This document shows, in pieces, positions 37,804 to 49,700 of a DNA stretch of 64,000 nt (position 1 is the stretch's first letter; each line of letters begins with the position of its first letter). This DNA comes from an uncultured Amylibacter sp. (lineage in GTDB: Bacteria > Pseudomonadota > Alphaproteobacteria > Rhodobacterales > Rhodobacteraceae). The DNA is taken from assembly GCA_959347345.1 (NCBI GenBank), contig OY365738.1, positions 1,302,001-1,366,000 on the forward strand, written 5' to 3'. Position numbers and translations under genes: made by a program. The notes beneath the pieces were generated by a model that did not search any database, was not told the DNA's origin, and saw only the letters and a program-made list of their open reading frames with translations.

Positions 37804-40800
37804 ATGACACAGGCAGACACGAACCAACCTAATATAAATAAGGGGGCGGGCAATGAAGACCAGCACGCTCTGTCGTTTTTACAGGGGGATAATGCCGCCT
37901 ATATTGGGCAAATATACGCGGCGTTTTGCCAATCGCGCGATTCGGTGGATAAGAGCTGGGCGGATTTTTTTGATGCTGCGTTAAAGGATAATGCGAAAGA
38001 GAGTGCAACGGATGCAACGGATGAAACAACCGCACCCAGTTGGAAACGTGCCGATTGGCCTCTAACGAATCAAGAAACCTCACCCGATACGCAATGGTCT
38101 AATGGGGGGAACAAAGGCAACGGCAAGGCAGATGGCAAAACCCAAGCCACAACCCCTGCCCCCTCCTCCACAGAAAATAAAACCGAAACCCCCGCCGAAA
38201 CCAAACGTGCGGTTCTGGATAGTATCCGCGCCCTCATGCTGATTCGCGCCTATCGCCTACGCGGGCATTTAATCGCGGATTTAGACCCGCTTGATATGCG
38301 CGATAAAACCCCGCATCCCGAATTAGCCCCCGAAAACTACGGATTTACCGATGCTGACCTCGACCGCGAAGTCGTTCTGGACAATGTATTGGGCATGCAA
38401 TCCGCGACTATCCGCGAAATCCTGACTGTCCTACGCCGCACCTATTGCGGCACTTTCGCCCTGCAATATATGCACCTTTCTAACCCCGATGAGGCAAGCT
38501 GGCTAAAGGAACGGATAGAAGGATATAAAAACGAAATCCAATTCACGAAAGAGGGTCGCGCGGCGATTCTAAACAAGATGGTAGAGGCAGAAGGATTCGA
38601 ACACTTCTGCCATGTCAAATACTCTGGCACGAAACGCTTTGGGCTGGATGGGGCAGAATCCCTCATCCCCGCTATGGAGCAAATCATCAAACGCGGTGGC
38701 GCCCTTGGGATTAAGGATATTATCATCGGCATGCCACACCGCGGGCGGCTCAATGTGCTATCCAATGTGATGGCAAAACCCTACCGCGCGATTTTCAACG
38801 AATTCTTTGGTGGCTCGTCCAAACCCGACCAAGTGGAGGGCTCTGGCGATGTCAAATACCATCTGGGTGCGTCCGCCGACCGTATCTTTGACGATAACAA
38901 TGTACATTTATCCCTAACCGCCAATCCGTCCCATTTGGAGGCGGTTAATCCAGTGGTTCTCGGCAAAGCCCGCGCCAAGGGTGACCGCAACGGGCGCAAT
39001 CGTTCCGCCATTCTGCCCCTGTTATTACACGGTGATGCTGCCTTTGCTGGGCAGGGGATTATTGCCGAGTGTTTCGGGCTATCTGGCCTTCGCGGGCATA
39101 TCACGGGTGGCACGATTCATATCGTTGTTAATAATCAAATCGGTTTCACAACCTCGCCCCACGATAGCCGTTCTTCGCCCTATCCCACCGATATTGCTAT
39201 GATGGTGGAGGCACCGATTTTCCACGTGAATGGCGATGATCCAGAGGCTGTTGTGCATGCCGCAAAAGTCGCCGTGGAATTCCGCCAGAAGTTCAATAAA
39301 GATGTGGTTATTGATATTTTCTGCTATCGCCGATTTGGCCATAATGAGGGGGACGAGCCGATGTTCACCCAGCCCCAAATGTATAAAAAAATCCATGCCC
39401 ACAAAAGCTCTATGCAGATTTATGCCGACCGATTGATAAAAGATGGGCTGTTAAGTGCAGAGCAGTTTGAACAGCAAAAGACCGATTTCCAAAACAAACT
39501 GGATGAAGAATTCACCGCAGGGCGCGATTACAAACCGAACAAAGCCGATTGGCTGGATGGAAACTGGTCGCATTTGGAAAGCACAGACCCAGAATATCAA
39601 CGCGGTAAAACCGCGATTTCCAAGACTCGGTTTAAGGAAATTGCGGCGGCTTTAACCAAAGTCCCCGCCGATTTTAACCCCCATAAAACGCTGTTGCGGA
39701 TTTTGAAGGCAAAACAGGCGGCGTTGGAAAACGGCACGGGGATTGATTGGGCTACCGCAGAGGCGTTGGCTTTTGGTTCTTTGCAGATAGAGGGTTTTGC
39801 CGTGCGATTATCAGGGCAGGATTGCACCCGTGGCACGTTCAGCCACCGTCATTCTGGCTTTGTTGATCAGGAAAGCGGGCAGAAATACTATCCATTAAAT
39901 CATATACGCGAAGGCAAACAAGCACCTTATGAGGTGATAGATTCGATGCTATCCGAATACGCGGTTTTGGGTTATGAATACGGGTATTCTTTGGCAGAGC
40001 CGAACGCATTGACGATATGGGAGGCGCAGTTTGGCGATTTCGCCAATGGTGCGCAGATTATGATTGACCAGTTTATTTCATCGGGTGAATCCAAATGGTT
40101 GCGGATGTCTGGGCTGGTGATGCTACTGCCCCATGGCTATGAAGGGCAAGGACCAGAGCATTCCTCCGCCCGCCCCGAAAGGTTTTTACAGATGTGTGCA
40201 GAGAGCAATTGGATAATCGCAAACTGCACCACTCCCGCCAATTATTTCCATATTTTGCGCCGTCAGTTGCATCGTACTTATCGTAAGCCTTTGGTGATTA
40301 TGGCGCCGAAATCCTTGTTACGTCATAAAATGGCGGTTAATGATGTCGCGCATTTCACCGCCGATTCCAGCTTTCACCGTATTTTGCATGATGACGCGGA
40401 AAACGGCTTGTCCGATACAAAACTGGTTGCCGATAAGCAGATAAAACGGGTGGTTTTATGTAGTGGCAAGGTTTATTATGACCTGCTGGCAGAACGCGAT
40501 AATCGCGAAATCCGCGATATTTACCTGATGCGGGTGGAGCAAATCTACCCCGTGCCGAAAATCGCTTTGACCAAGGAACTATCGCGGTTTAAGCAAGCCG
40601 ATATCGTCTGGTGTCAGGAAGAACCCCAAAACCAAGGTGTTTGGTCGTTTATCAACCCGCATTTGGAAGAATTGCTGTTGAAAATCGGTGCAAAACACAC
40701 CCGCCCGATTTATGTAGGGCGAGGCGAAGCCGCCGCCCCCGCCACTGGTTTGGCGCGGAGTCATAAGGAAGAGCAGGATTCTCTGGTCAATGATGCGTTA

Positions 40801-40842
40801 AGTTTGAAACCCGCAAAATCTGTTAAAAAAGGAAAGAAATAA
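37804..40842 (+). CDS. sucA: 2-oxoglutarate dehydrogenase E1 component
   Basis: The thiamine-diphosphate subunit that decarboxylates 2-oxoglutarate in the TCA cycle. [18 protein letters not shown] is the N-terminal E2-binding region; [28 protein letters not shown] and [16 protein letters not shown] form the TPP site, and [11 protein letters not shown] the His/Glu region. The 1012 residues are complete. A Thr/Asn/Lys-rich linker (about residues 72-135) is longer than usual. It follows mdh by 41 nt, and sucC and sucD, often between them, are absent. It overlaps sucB by one base. Confidence 0.96.
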   Translation: MTQADTNQPNINKGAGNEDQHALSFLQGDNAAYIGQIYAAFCQSRDSVDKSWADFFDAALKDNAKESATDATDETTAPSWKRADWPLTNQETSPDTQWSNGGNKGNGKADGKTQATTPAPSSTENKTETPAETKRAVLDSIRALMLIRAYRLRGHLIADLDPLDMRDKTPHPELAPENYGFTDADLDREVVLDNVLGMQSATIREILTVLRRTYCGTFALQYMHLSNPDEASWLKERIEGYKNEIQFTKEGRAAILNKMVEAEGFEHFCHVKYSGTKRFGLDGAESLIPAMEQIIKRGGALGIKDIIIGMPHRGRLNVLSNVMAKPYRAIFNEFFGGSSKPDQVEGSGDVKYHLGASADRIFDDNNVHLSLTANPSHLEAVNPVVLGKARAKGDRNGRNRSAILPLLLHGDAAFAGQGIIAECFGLSGLRGHITGGTIHIVVNNQIGFTTSPHDSRSSPYPTDIAMMVEAPIFHVNGDDPEAVVHAAKVAVEFRQKFNKDVVIDIFCYRRFGHNEGDEPMFTQPQMYKKIHAHKSSMQIYADRLIKDGLLSAEQFEQQKTDFQNKLDEEFTAGRDYKPNKADWLDGNWSHLESTDPEYQRGKTAISKTRFKEIAAALTKVPADFNPHKTLLRILKAKQAALENGTGIDWATAEALAFGSLQIEGFAVRLSGQDCTRGTFSHRHSGFVDQESGQKYYPLNHIREGKQAPYEVIDSMLSEYAVLGYEYGYSLAEPNALTIWEAQFGDFANGAQIMIDQFISSGESKWLRMSGLVMLLPHGYEGQGPEHSSARPERFLQMCAESNWIIANCTTPANYFHILRRQLHRTYRKPLVIMAPKSLLRHKMAVNDVAHFTADSSFHRILHDDAENGLSDTKLVADKQIKRVVLCSGKVYYDLLAERDNREIRDIYLMRVEQIYPVPKIALTKELSRFKQADIVWCQEEPQNQGVWSFINPHLEELLLKIGAKHTRPIYVGRGEAAAPATGLARSHKEEQDSLVNDALSLKPAKSVKKGKK

Positions 40843-42101
40843 TGTCTAAAGAAATCAGCGAAGTTCGCGTGCCTACTCTGGGTGAAAGCGTTACCGAGGC
40901 AACCATCGCCAAATGGCATAAAAAAGCTGGCGATACCGTCGCCCGTGATGAAATAATTTGCGAGCTGGAAACGGATAAAGTGTCCGTTGAGGTATCCGCG
41001 GCAGAGGCTGGCGTGTTGGCGGAAATCATCGTGGCAGAGGGTGCGAATGTTGGGATTGATGCGTTGCTGGCGACTATTAAAATTGGCGCGGCGGGCGATT
41101 CCGTGAAGAACGGCGCGGGCGCAGAGGAGAGCCCTGTTGCGCCCGACCCTGCGCCCGCGACCCCCGCCAATACGGGCGGTAATAAAACGACTACCACAGT
41201 CGTGGCGACAGAAACGCCCACCCCCGCAGGAGTCAAAAACGCACCCTCGGCAGAAAAATTGATGACGGAACATAGCCTGCAAAACATTGCTGGCACGGGG
41301 CGTGACGGACGGATTATGAAGGCCGATGTGCTGGCGGCGTTAGACCGCACCACACCGATAAACACCCCCGCAAGCTCCCCCGTTTCGGCGAAAACCCCGC
41401 AACAAGGGGAGGAGCGAGTCAAAATGACTCGCCTGCGTCAAACCATCGCCAAACGGCTGAAAGACAGCCAAAACACCGCCGCCATGTTGACCACTTATAA
41501 CGAGGTTGATATGTCCGCGATTATCGCCCTTCGTGCCGCCCATCAGGCGGATTTCGTGAAAAAACACGGGATAAAACTGGGGTTTATGGCGTTTTTCACC
41601 AAGGCATGTTGCGTTGCATTAAAAGAAGTGCCAGAGGTTAATTCCGAAATTGACGGCGATGAAATCGTGTATAAAAACTATGTTAATATGGGGATAGCCG
41701 TCGGCACCCCCAACGGTTTGGTCGTCCCTGTGCTGCGCGATGCCGACCAGATGAGCTTTGCTGATGTGGAAAAAAACCTGTTTATATTGGGGCAGAAAGC
41801 CCGCGATGGGCAACTGGCTATGGATGATTTGCAGGGCGGTAGTTTTACGATTTCCAATGGGGGGATTTATGGCTCTATGATGTCGTCGCCGATTTTGAAC
41901 CCCCCGCAATCGGGGATTTTGGGGATGCACGCGATACAAAAACGCGCGGTTGTGGTGGAGGATGCGGTGGTCGCCCGCCCGATGATGTATTTGGCTTTGT
42001 CCTATGACCATCGCGTGGTGGATGGCAAAGGGGCGGTTACGTTTCTGGTGCGTGTGCGTGAGTTGCTGGAAGACCCCGCGCGGTTGCTGATTGACGTTTG
42101 A
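40842..42101 (+). CDS. sucB: 2-oxoglutarate dehydrogenase E2 (dihydrolipoyl succinyltransferase)
   Basis: Transfers succinyl groups to CoA and forms the core of the complex. One lipoyl domain has the lipoylated Lys in [11 protein letters not shown] (near residue 45). A Pro/Ala/Thr linker follows, then the E3-binding domain ([20 protein letters not shown]) and the acyltransferase domain with [15 protein letters not shown] and the catalytic [16 protein letters not shown]. The 419 residues are normal. A short TTAGTGA/TTAGTTG array (42104-42126) follows. Confidence 0.95.
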   Translation: MSKEISEVRVPTLGESVTEATIAKWHKKAGDTVARDEIICELETDKVSVEVSAAEAGVLAEIIVAEGANVGIDALLATIKIGAAGDSVKNGAGAEESPVAPDPAPATPANTGGNKTTTTVVATETPTPAGVKNAPSAEKLMTEHSLQNIAGTGRDGRIMKADVLAALDRTTPINTPASSPVSAKTPQQGEERVKMTRLRQTIAKRLKDSQNTAAMLTTYNEVDMSAIIALRAAHQADFVKKHGIKLGFMAFFTKACCVALKEVPEVNSEIDGDEIVYKNYVNMGIAVGTPNGLVVPVLRDADQMSFADVEKNLFILGQKARDGQLAMDDLQGGSFTISNGGIYGSMMSSPILNPPQSGILGMHAIQKRAVVVEDAVVARPMMYLALSYDHRVVDGKGAVTFLVRVRELLEDPARLLIDV

Positions 42102-42142
42102 TTTTAGTGATTAGTTGTTAGTGATTAAAGGGGGAAATTAAA

Positions 42143-42469
42143 ATGCGCAAAATAATCTTAATAGCACTGTTTGCTTTCGCCATCGCACTGCCCGCCACCG
42201 CGCAGGACTATGTTATATGCAAAGCCGTGGGGCGATTAGCCGAAAAAATAATGATTGAACGTCAAGACGGCACACCAATGGAACAGGTCATGGAGGCGGC
42301 GAAACAGAGCACTTCTGCCAACCCAGATTTCGCCGACATGGCAAAGCCACTCACCGAAATTATCCTTGCCGCATATAGCCACCCGCAGGGGCAAACCGCC
42401 CAAGCACAAACCCAAACCATCCAAGATTTCAAACGCACGGTCACAAAAACCTGCTATGAAAGCCTCTAA
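42143..42469 (+). CDS. Small secreted protein of unknown function
   Basis: A 108-residue product with a clear signal peptide (MRKIILIALFAFAIALPATA, likely cut before QDY). The mature part is about 88 residues, mostly helical in composition, with two cysteines (near residues 26 and 104) that could pair in the periplasm. No family is recognised. It sits between sucB and lpd with GGGGG upstream, so it is probably transcribed with them, yet a periplasmic protein has no obvious role in the cytoplasmic complex. Confidence 0.7.
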   Translation: MRKIILIALFAFAIALPATAQDYVICKAVGRLAEKIMIERQDGTPMEQVMEAAKQSTSANPDFADMAKPLTEIILAAYSHPQGQTAQAQTQTIQDFKRTVTKTCYESL

Positions 42470-42508
42470 ACCCAACTCTAAAACCCAACTTTAAAAAGGA
42501 AAAACAAA

Positions 42509-43894
42509 ATGGCAAATTACGACGTTATCATCATAGGCGGGGGTCCGGGCGGTTATGTCTGCGCGATTCGCTGTGCGCAATTAGGACTGAAAACCGCTTG
42601 TGTAGAGGGGCGAGACGCGCTCGGCGGCACTTGCCTGAATGTCGGCTGTATTCCGTCCAAAGCGTTGCTCCACGCCAGCCATTGCTACCACGATGCCCAG
42701 CATAATTTTGAAAAAATGGGCATTACCGCGACTCCCAAAATAGATTTCGCCAAAATGCAGGAGTACAAAACGGGAGTCATCGCGCAAAACACCGCGGGGA
42801 TTGAATTCCTGTTTAAGAAAAACAAAATCGATTGGCTGCGCGGTTGGGGCAGCTTGGCGGGCGACGGCAAGGTTAAAATCGGCAAAGAGACGCACAGCGC
42901 GAAATCCATCGTTATCGCTACGGGCTCGGATGTCGCGCCGTTAAAAGGCGTGGAGTTGGATGAGAAAATAGTCGTGTCCTCCACGGGCGCGTTATCCCTG
43001 CCCAAAGTGCCAAAGAAAATGGTCGTCATTGGCGCGGGAGTGATTGGGTTGGAAATGGGGTCGGTTTATGCTCGGTTGGGCAGCGAAGTCAGTGTGATTG
43101 AATACCTGCCCAGTATTACTCCAGGGATGGATGGTGAGGTCAGCAAAACCTTCCAGCGTATTCTAAAACGCCAAGGTTTGGGCTTTATTATGGGGGCGGC
43201 TGTGCAGTCCGTGTCGGTAAAAGGCAAAGGTGCAAAGGTGGAATATAAGGTGATGAAAACCGATAAGGTCGAGGTGATGGAGGCAGATTGCGTTCTGCTG
43301 GCAACGGGGCGGCGACCGTTTGTCGACGGGCTTGGGTTCGGCGATTTGGGTGGTGTGATGACTGCCCAAGGGCAGATTGAAACGAGTGCGGACTGGCGGA
43401 CGAATCTGGACGGTGTTTATGCGATTGGCGATGTTTGCACGGGGCCGATGCTGGCGCATAAGGCCGAAGATGAGGGTATGGCAGTGGCCGAAGTGATAGC
43501 TGGTGGCAAAGGGCATGTCAATTACGGCATCATTCCCAGCGTGATTTATACCGCGCCAGAGGTTGCCAGTGTTGGGCAAACCGAGGAGCAGTTAAAGGAA
43601 GCGGGTGTGGATTATAAGGTTGGTAAATTTAGCTTTATGGGCAACGGGCGTGCTAAGGCGGTTTTCCAAGCCGATGGGTTTGTGAAAATGCTGGTGGATG
43701 CCGCGAGCGACCGTATTTTGGGGTGTCATGTGATTGGACCAGCGGCTGGGGATTTAATACACGAGGTTTGCGTGGCGATGGAATTCGGGGCTTCGGCGCA
43801 GGATTTGGCGATGACCTGTCACGCACATCCGACGTTCAGTGAGGCTATGCGAGAGGCCGCGCTGGCATGTGGCGATGGGGCGATACACGCGTGA
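42509..43894 (+). CDS. lpd: Dihydrolipoamide dehydrogenase (E3)
   Basis: Reoxidises dihydrolipoamide of the 2-oxoacid dehydrogenase complexes. FAD binding: [21 protein letters not shown]. The redox-active disulfide is in [16 protein letters not shown]. The NAD site is [20 protein letters not shown], a second FAD loop is [22 protein letters not shown], and the C-terminal interface has [15 protein letters not shown] with the catalytic His. The 461 residues are complete. AAAAAGGA precedes ATG42509. It closes the mdh-sucAB-lpd block. Confidence 0.96.
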   Translation: MANYDVIIIGGGPGGYVCAIRCAQLGLKTACVEGRDALGGTCLNVGCIPSKALLHASHCYHDAQHNFEKMGITATPKIDFAKMQEYKTGVIAQNTAGIEFLFKKNKIDWLRGWGSLAGDGKVKIGKETHSAKSIVIATGSDVAPLKGVELDEKIVVSSTGALSLPKVPKKMVVIGAGVIGLEMGSVYARLGSEVSVIEYLPSITPGMDGEVSKTFQRILKRQGLGFIMGAAVQSVSVKGKGAKVEYKVMKTDKVEVMEADCVLLATGRRPFVDGLGFGDLGGVMTAQGQIETSADWRTNLDGVYAIGDVCTGPMLAHKAEDEGMAVAEVIAGGKGHVNYGIIPSVIYTAPEVASVGQTEEQLKEAGVDYKVGKFSFMGNGRAKAVFQADGFVKMLVDAASDRILGCHVIGPAAGDLIHEVCVAMEFGASAQDLAMTCHAHPTFSEAMREAALACGDGAIHA

Positions 43895-43896
43895 TT

Positions 43897-44127
43897 TAGT
43901 TGTTAGTTATTAGTTATTAGTTATTAGTTTTTTAGCCCTTCGGGTCTTCGTCATTTCTTTGAAATGCCGACCAGCCCCACGCGAGGGCGAGGGCTTTTGT
44001 GCATATAGAGCTTTTGCCTATAGGCAAAAGCCCATACACAAAAGCCTTTGGTTACAAGATGATAGGTTTTTCCTAGATTTATTTAGGCTTTGCTTAGATG
44101 CTAGGGTTGATTATTATCGGCTTAATG
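43897..44127 (-). repeat. Dispersed intergenic repeat, copy F (inverted, truncated)
   Basis: Only the tail half of the core remains, about 43934-44105 in minus orientation. It carries the CATTTCAAAGAAATG hairpin and a central hairpin GCTTTTGCC TATA GGCAAAAGC that differs from the other copies. A TTAGTTA array lies at 43897-43930. The remainder up to 44164 is AT-rich leader of the next gene. Confidence 0.78.
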
Positions 44128-44164
44128 ATTAGTTAATAAAAATGATAAAAAAGGATAATAAGAT

Positions 44165-44776
44165 ATGAATTTAAATTTTTCTATAGAATCTGATAACATA
44201 CTTTCTTTTGTTAGACATTGGTCTGGGCTTTACAATGACCCTCTTGAAAGTATTTATGAAAAACACATAAAAGAAACCCTAACCGAGTATAACATAAAAG
44301 AGCTTTACAGATGGAAAAATGAAGGCAAAGGGAAAATTGCAGCCCATAAAATAAAAAGCATAGAAAATAATTATCTAATACCACTGCCCGCACTTGATAA
44401 ACTTGAAGATAGATATTTGAATCATAAACAGGAAGGCGGGGCAATATGGAACATCTTTTATCTGCACATACTTTCAAAAAATCCGCATTTAAAACAGAAA
44501 TTACCCGATGAATATCCTATATTTGATAAACACGCCTATCGCGCCATGCGCTTTATGAAATTAAAAGAACCTAGGGAACTGCCCAGATCAGATAGTCAGG
44601 CTAAAAAACTTTTTATATACACGGAATATATCAAATATAAAAAATTCTATAAAGAGATTGAAAACAAAATCCAAGAATACCTTAATGAGGATGGTGACCA
44701 CGCAAAGCGTAAGATTGATATGGCATTATTTAAATTCGGACAATTTTTGGAAAAAGCTCAACCTTACCAACGCTAA
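44165..44776 (+). CDS. Hypothetical AT-rich orphan gene
   Basis: A 203-residue, Lys/Glu/Tyr-rich protein with no signal peptide or membrane span. Recognisable words are WSGLYNDPLESIYEKH, DEYPIFDKHAYRAMRFM and a C-terminal charged helix. No family is identified with confidence. Codon use and base composition are clearly more AT-rich than neighbouring housekeeping genes, suggesting horizontal gain. It is flanked by copies of the dispersed repeat in opposite orientation (F and G). A GGATAATAAG stretch before the ATG gives only a modest ribosome-binding site. It could be a defence or mobile-element cargo gene, but that is speculation. Confidence 0.6.
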   Translation: MNLNFSIESDNILSFVRHWSGLYNDPLESIYEKHIKETLTEYNIKELYRWKNEGKGKIAAHKIKSIENNYLIPLPALDKLEDRYLNHKQEGGAIWNIFYLHILSKNPHLKQKLPDEYPIFDKHAYRAMRFMKLKEPRELPRSDSQAKKLFIYTEYIKYKKFYKEIENKIQEYLNEDGDHAKRKIDMALFKFGQFLEKAQPYQR

Positions 44777-44791
44777 TGTATTGGCTTGGGC

Positions 44792-44835
44792 GCGTACTTA
44801 CTTGAATATGGCTTGCCCTCAAGAGTTAAGTACGC
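44792..44835. repeat. Imperfect palindrome downstream of the orphan gene
   Basis: GCGTACTTA (44792-44800) and TAAGTACGC (44827-44835) are perfect inverted arms, with CTTGA and TCAAG pairing inside. It could fold as a long hairpin 3' of the orphan gene. Confidence 0.6.
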
Positions 44836-44845
44836 ACCCCTTTTT

Positions 44846-45470
44846 GCGTGTCGGTATCGCGTAGCGATAACGAAGACCCGCAAGGGCATCGTAATAATTC
44901 TAGAGCAGTTCTATAATTCTAGGAAACGACCGCCTTGTTTCTTAATTTTAGCGGGCGTGCCCGCAGGGGGGGCGGTCGCGCGCACCCTCACCCCCACGGG
45001 TGCGCGTCAGCTTATCGGTTGTACTGGGTCAGTGTATTTTAGAGTCGCTGGTGACGCAAAACCCTATTATCCTCGCTAACAAGACGCACACCCTTCGGGT
45101 TCGCGCGACCCGTGCCAAACATGACCGATGGGTTTTAATAGTGAATGGTGAATGATTCTTTTCTTTCGCCCTCACTTGGGGCAAGCCCCTTCGTTCGGGC
45201 TTCCCGCCCGCCCACCCCTCTGCGAGGCTTGGGCGGACGGGTTTTTATGGCTAAAGCCTATCCAAGCATCTAGGCAAAGCCTAAATAAATTTAGAGCAAA
45301 CCTATCAACAATTCCCAAGTATTCTTTGCAAATAATCCACTCTATAATCTTGTTATTCCAGATAACAAAATTAGGAAAGGCTTATCGTCTAGCAACCAAA
45401 GGGCTTTTGGCATGCCCCCACGAAGTAAGGGCTACGCACAAAAGCCCCCACCCCCTCAAAAATCCAAACA
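44846..45470 (+). repeat. Dispersed intergenic repeat, copy G, split around a hairpin-rich block
   Basis: A tail fragment with TATCGCGTAGCGATA and GACGAAGACCC-like end lies at 44849-44888, and a nearly whole core follows at about 45150-45452. In the core the central hairpin is decayed (CCCCCAC GAA GTAAGGG). Between them, 44925-45120 holds nested inverted repeats such as CGACCGCC/GGCGGTCG and CGCGCACCC/GGGTGCGCG. No gene is supported between 44777 and 45473. Confidence 0.75.
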
Positions 45471-45473
45471 ATC

Positions 45474-46037
45474 TTACCGTTTAGAGAACTGAAAGCTCTT
45501 CCGCGCTTTGGCCTTACCGTATTTCTTACGTTCCACAACCCGCGAATCACGGGTCAAAAACCCAGCCGCCTTTAACGCCCGCCGTAAAGACGGCTCGTAT
45601 AACTGCAACGCCTTAGAAATCCCGTGTTTCACCGCACCCGCTTGCCCAGACAAACCGCCGCCTTTCACCCGAGCCATCACGTCAAACTGCCCCTCTACAT
45701 CCGCCACCGAAAACGGCTGACGCAGAACCATCTGCAACACAGGACGGGCGAAATAAACAGACATCTCACGCCCATTAACCTCAATCTTACCCGACCCAGG
45801 CTTGATCCAAACCCGCGCCACAGCATCTTTGCGTTTGCCCGTGGCATAAGACCGCCCCAGCGAATCGCGAACAGCTTCGCGCAATGGCACAGGCTCGTTC
45901 ATAACAACGGGTTCGCTGGCAGCCTCCGCCAAATCACCCAGCGATTTGGTCGGGCTATCAGCACCATCCAAATTCGGCATCATACCCTGTGATTCTGCAA
46001 CTGGTGCAGTCTCTGGTGTTTCAATTTCATCAATCAT
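45474..46037 (-). CDS. rpsI: 30S ribosomal protein uS9
   Basis: uS9 contacts the P-site tRNA anticodon through its basic C-terminal tail. The conserved body starts [21 protein letters not shown] and ends with the [11 protein letters not shown] tail. About 58 residues precede the conserved body; they are acidic and low in complexity, longer than usual although alphaproteobacterial uS9 often has an N-terminal extension. It overlaps rplM by 4 nt (ATGA), as in the standard rplM-rpsI operon. Confidence 0.93.
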   Translation of the reverse strand: MIDEIETPETAPVAESQGMMPNLDGADSPTKSLGDLAEAASEPVVMNEPVPLREAVRDSLGRSYATGKRKDAVARVWIKPGSGKIEVNGREMSVYFARPVLQMVLRQPFSVADVEGQFDVMARVKGGGLSGQAGAVKHGISKALQLYEPSLRRALKAAGFLTRDSRVVERKKYGKAKARKSFQFSKR

Positions 46038-46501
46038 GATTGGCTCCGCGTGTTTTTAGGGTTCATCTTTTTCACATCAAGTATTTCTGGCTTTTGCGCG
46101 TCGTGTTCGTGCTCTGTCCCCGCATAAATCCGCAAATTGCGCATCTGCTGACGGCTTAACACGCCCCCGGGCAACATCCGTTTCACGGCTTTTTCCAGCA
46201 AACGCGTAGAGAATTCCCCCTCCAAAATCTGCCCAGCGGTACGCTGTTTAATGCCACCAGGATGCCCCGTGTGCCAATAATGGATTTTATCGCTGCGTTT
46301 TTTCCCCGTTAATTGCACCTTATCGGCGTTGATAACGATAATATTGTCGCCCATATCCATGGACGGCGTGAAAGTCGGCTTGTGTTTACCGCGTAAATAA
46401 AACGCGATGATTGTGGCGAGGCGGCCGAGCACCACACCCTCCGCATCTATCAGCAGCCACTTTTTGTGAATGTCGGTCGGTTTTGCAGAAAAGGTTTTCA
46501 T
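46034..46501 (-). CDS. rplM: 50S ribosomal protein uL13
   Basis: uL13 is an early-assembling large-subunit protein. [58 protein letters not shown] and [20 protein letters not shown] are the conserved blocks. ATG46501 has AAGGAA upstream and gives 155 residues; the 24 upstream in-frame codons are the mRNA leader. Confidence 0.95.
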   Translation of the reverse strand: MKTFSAKPTDIHKKWLLIDAEGVVLGRLATIIAFYLRGKHKPTFTPSMDMGDNIIVINADKVQLTGKKRSDKIHYWHTGHPGGIKQRTAGQILEGEFSTRLLEKAVKRMLPGGVLSRQQMRNLRIYAGTEHEHDAQKPEILDVKKMNPKNTRSQS

Positions 46502-46555
46502 ATCTATTCCTTGGTTTTTCCTATGTTTATCATTGGGTTTCGTGTCTTTTATCAT

Positions 46556-46584
46556 TTTATACGTAATTTTCAAGTCTTTTTCTA
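46556..46584 (-). promoter_or_regulatory. Putative rplM-rpsI promoter
   Basis: On the minus strand TAGAAA (4/6 to -35) and TATAAA (5/6 to -10) are 17 nt apart, with a leader of about 48 nt to the rplM ATG. Upstream, at 46623-46636, GGTATT-AA-AATACC forms a short inverted repeat of unknown role. Confidence 0.45.
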
Positions 46585-46755
46585 AAGAAATAATCGTTTT
46601 ATTTCAAACAGTTAAGATAATAGGTATTAAAATACCGCAAAAATAAACATTTCTTTTCGTGTTTTTTACCCTGCCCGCGTTTTCTTTTTATTATCCATTT
46701 GCGTGTCAAAAGGGGGGCATAAAGGCGCACGCCCCAACCTATAAGGAGACTTCCC

Positions 46756-49700
46756 ATGCATAAATTTTTCACCCTTGCCCTGTTTGTTTTAGCCGCCTGT
46801 GGTGGAGGCGGTGGAGGCGAGCGCGTTGCGGTTTCTCAGTTTGCCGAGGTTTGCACGGATAATCCGTTTGATTCAACCTGTGGTGTGGATTTTGATGATA
46901 TGCGAGAGGATATGTGCCGAGCAACGCCCGATGATTTGCGTTGCCCTGATACTCTGGCGCGGATTTGTGCCGAGGATCCGTTTGATGCCTTGTGTGCGAG
47001 TGTGAAGTATAGCGCGGCACGGGTGGAAATCTGTCGGTTTAATCCGTTTGATACGCGGTGTTTTGACACGATAGATGCTATTTGTAAGGCGAATCCGTTG
47101 GATACGTTGTGTGATGATAGTGATGATACCGAGGCGGGCGAGCCTGGGGATGGGGATACGGGGACGGTTGATTCGGGGGGTGATTCGGGGGATAATATAG
47201 CCGAAATCTGCGCGGATGACCCGTTTGATGCTCTGTGCGATAGTACCTATGACACCGAGCGCGAATCGGTTTGCCGTCAAAACCCGCAAGACAACCGTTG
47301 CCCCGATACTATAACCCGTGTTTGCGAAGCTGATGCGCTGGATGCTCTTTGCAACGATAATAGCGGTTATGATAGCGACCGCGAGTCCGCTTGTCGCACT
47401 AACCCACAAGACTCCCGTTGCCAATCCATCATCAAAGCCCTGTGCGATCCAAACCCACTGGACACCATCTGTGCCACCGATAACCGCTATAAAAACGACC
47501 GCAAAACCGCCTGCCGAACCAATCCGCAAGACCCGCGTTGCCCCGATACCATAGCCGAAATCTGCGATGCCAACCTGCGCGACCCTGTTTGCGATAAGGA
47601 CGCAAGATACCAAGACACGCACCGAACCGCTTGCCGTCAATCGCCGAATAACCCGATGTGCAACGATACGATAACCCGTCTTTGTAATGCCGATGCGTTG
47701 GATGACCTTTGCACCGATGATAGCGGTTATGATAGTGACCGCGAATCGGCTTGTCGTAATAATCCCGAAGATGTCCGTTGCCCCGCCACTATAACCCGTC
47801 TTTGTAATGCCGATGCGTTGGATGACCTTTGCACCGATAATAGCGGTTATGATACCGCACGCGAATCGGCGTGTCGTGAAACCCCAAGCGATGACCGTTG
47901 CCCCGATACTATAACCCGTCTTTGTAATGCCGATGCGTTGGATGACCTTTGCACCGATGATAGCAGTTATGATACCGCCCGCGAATCGGCGTGTCGTGAA
48001 ACCCCAAGCGATAACCGTTGCCCAGATACTATAACCCGTGTTTGCACCGATAACCCGTTTGATGCTCTGTGCGATAATACCTATAATAACGACCGCGAAT
48101 CGGTTTGCCGTAATGATAACAGTGATAACCGTTGCCCCGATACTATAACCCGTCTTTGTAATGCCGATGCTCTGGATGAGCTTTGCACCGATAATAGCAG
48201 TTATGATACCGCCCGCGAATCGGTTTGCCGTAATGATAGCAGCGATAGCCGTTGCCCTGCAACTATAACCCGTCTTTGTGAAGCTGATGCTCTGGATGAC
48301 CTGTGCACCGATAATAGTGGTTATGATACCGCCCGCGAATCGGCTTGTCGTGAAAACCCAAGCGATAACCGTTGCCCAGATACGATAACTCGCCTTTGTA
48401 ATGCCGATGCTTTGGATGACCTGTGCACCGATAATAGCGGTTATGATACCGCCAGAGAAACCGCTTGTCGTGAAACCCCAAGCGATAGCCGTTGCCCTGC
48501 CACTATAACCCGTCTTTGTAATGCGGATGCGCTGGATGCTCTTTGTGCCAGTGATGACGGTTATGATACCGCCCGCGAGTCCGCCTGTCGCAATAATCCC
48601 AGCGATGACCGTTGCCCAGCCACTATAACCCGTCTTTGTGAGGCTGACGCGTTGGATATTCTTTGTACCAATGATAACAGTTATGATACCGCCCGCGAAT
48701 CCGCTTGTCGTGCCAACCCAGAAGACTCCCGTTGCCCCGATACTATAACCAGAATCTGCACCGATAATCCGTTTGATGCTCTTTGCGATAATAGCTATAA
48801 CCTTGACCGCGAATCGGTTTGCCGTAATGATAGCAGCGATAACCGTTGCCTCGATACTATAACCAGAGTCTGCAAGGATAACCCATTTGATGCTCTTTGC
48901 GATAATACCTATAATTCTGAGCGTGAATCGGTTTGCCGTAATGATAGCGGTGATAGCCGTTGCCCAGATACTATAACCCGTCTTTGTAATGCCGATGCTT
49001 TGGATGAGCTTTGCACCGATAATAGCGGTTATGATACCGCACGCGAATCGGCCTGTCGTGAAAACCCAAGTGATAACCGTTGCCCAGATACTATAACCCG
49101 TCTTTGTGATGCCGATGCGCTGGATGACCTTTGCACCGATAATAGCAGTTATGATACCGCCCGCGAATCGGCCTGTCGCAATAATCCAAGCGATAGCCGT
49201 TGCCCAGCCACCATAACCCGTCTTTGCAATGCCGATGCGTTGGATGACCTTTGCACCGATAATAGCGGTTATGATAGCGACCGCGAATCGGCCTGTCGTG
49301 AAAACCCAAGCGATGACCGTTGTCCAGATACTATAACCAGAGTCTGCGGGGCTGACCCATTTGATACGCTTTGCAACGATACCTATAATAACGACCGAGC
49401 AACCGCTTGTCGCAATAAAACCCAAGGCGAGGGTGATTGTACAAATACCATAGCCAGAGTCTGCGGGGATAATCCCTTTGATACCCTTTGCAATAATGAC
49501 TATAACTCTGACCGTGAATCGGTTTGCCGTAATGATAGCGGTGATAGCCGTTGCCCCGATACCATAACCCGTGTTTGCACCGATAATCCATTTGATGCTC
49601 TTTGCGATAATACCTATAACCTTGAGCGCGAATCGGTTTGTCGTAATGATAGCGGTGATAGCCGTTGCCCCGATACTATAACCCGTGTTTGCACCGATAA

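Noticed and set aside
44925..45120. tRNA or other classical structured RNA gene in the hairpin-rich gap
   Set aside because: No acceptor/T-arm pattern, no GGTTCRA motif and no CCA could be laid onto the inverted repeats.
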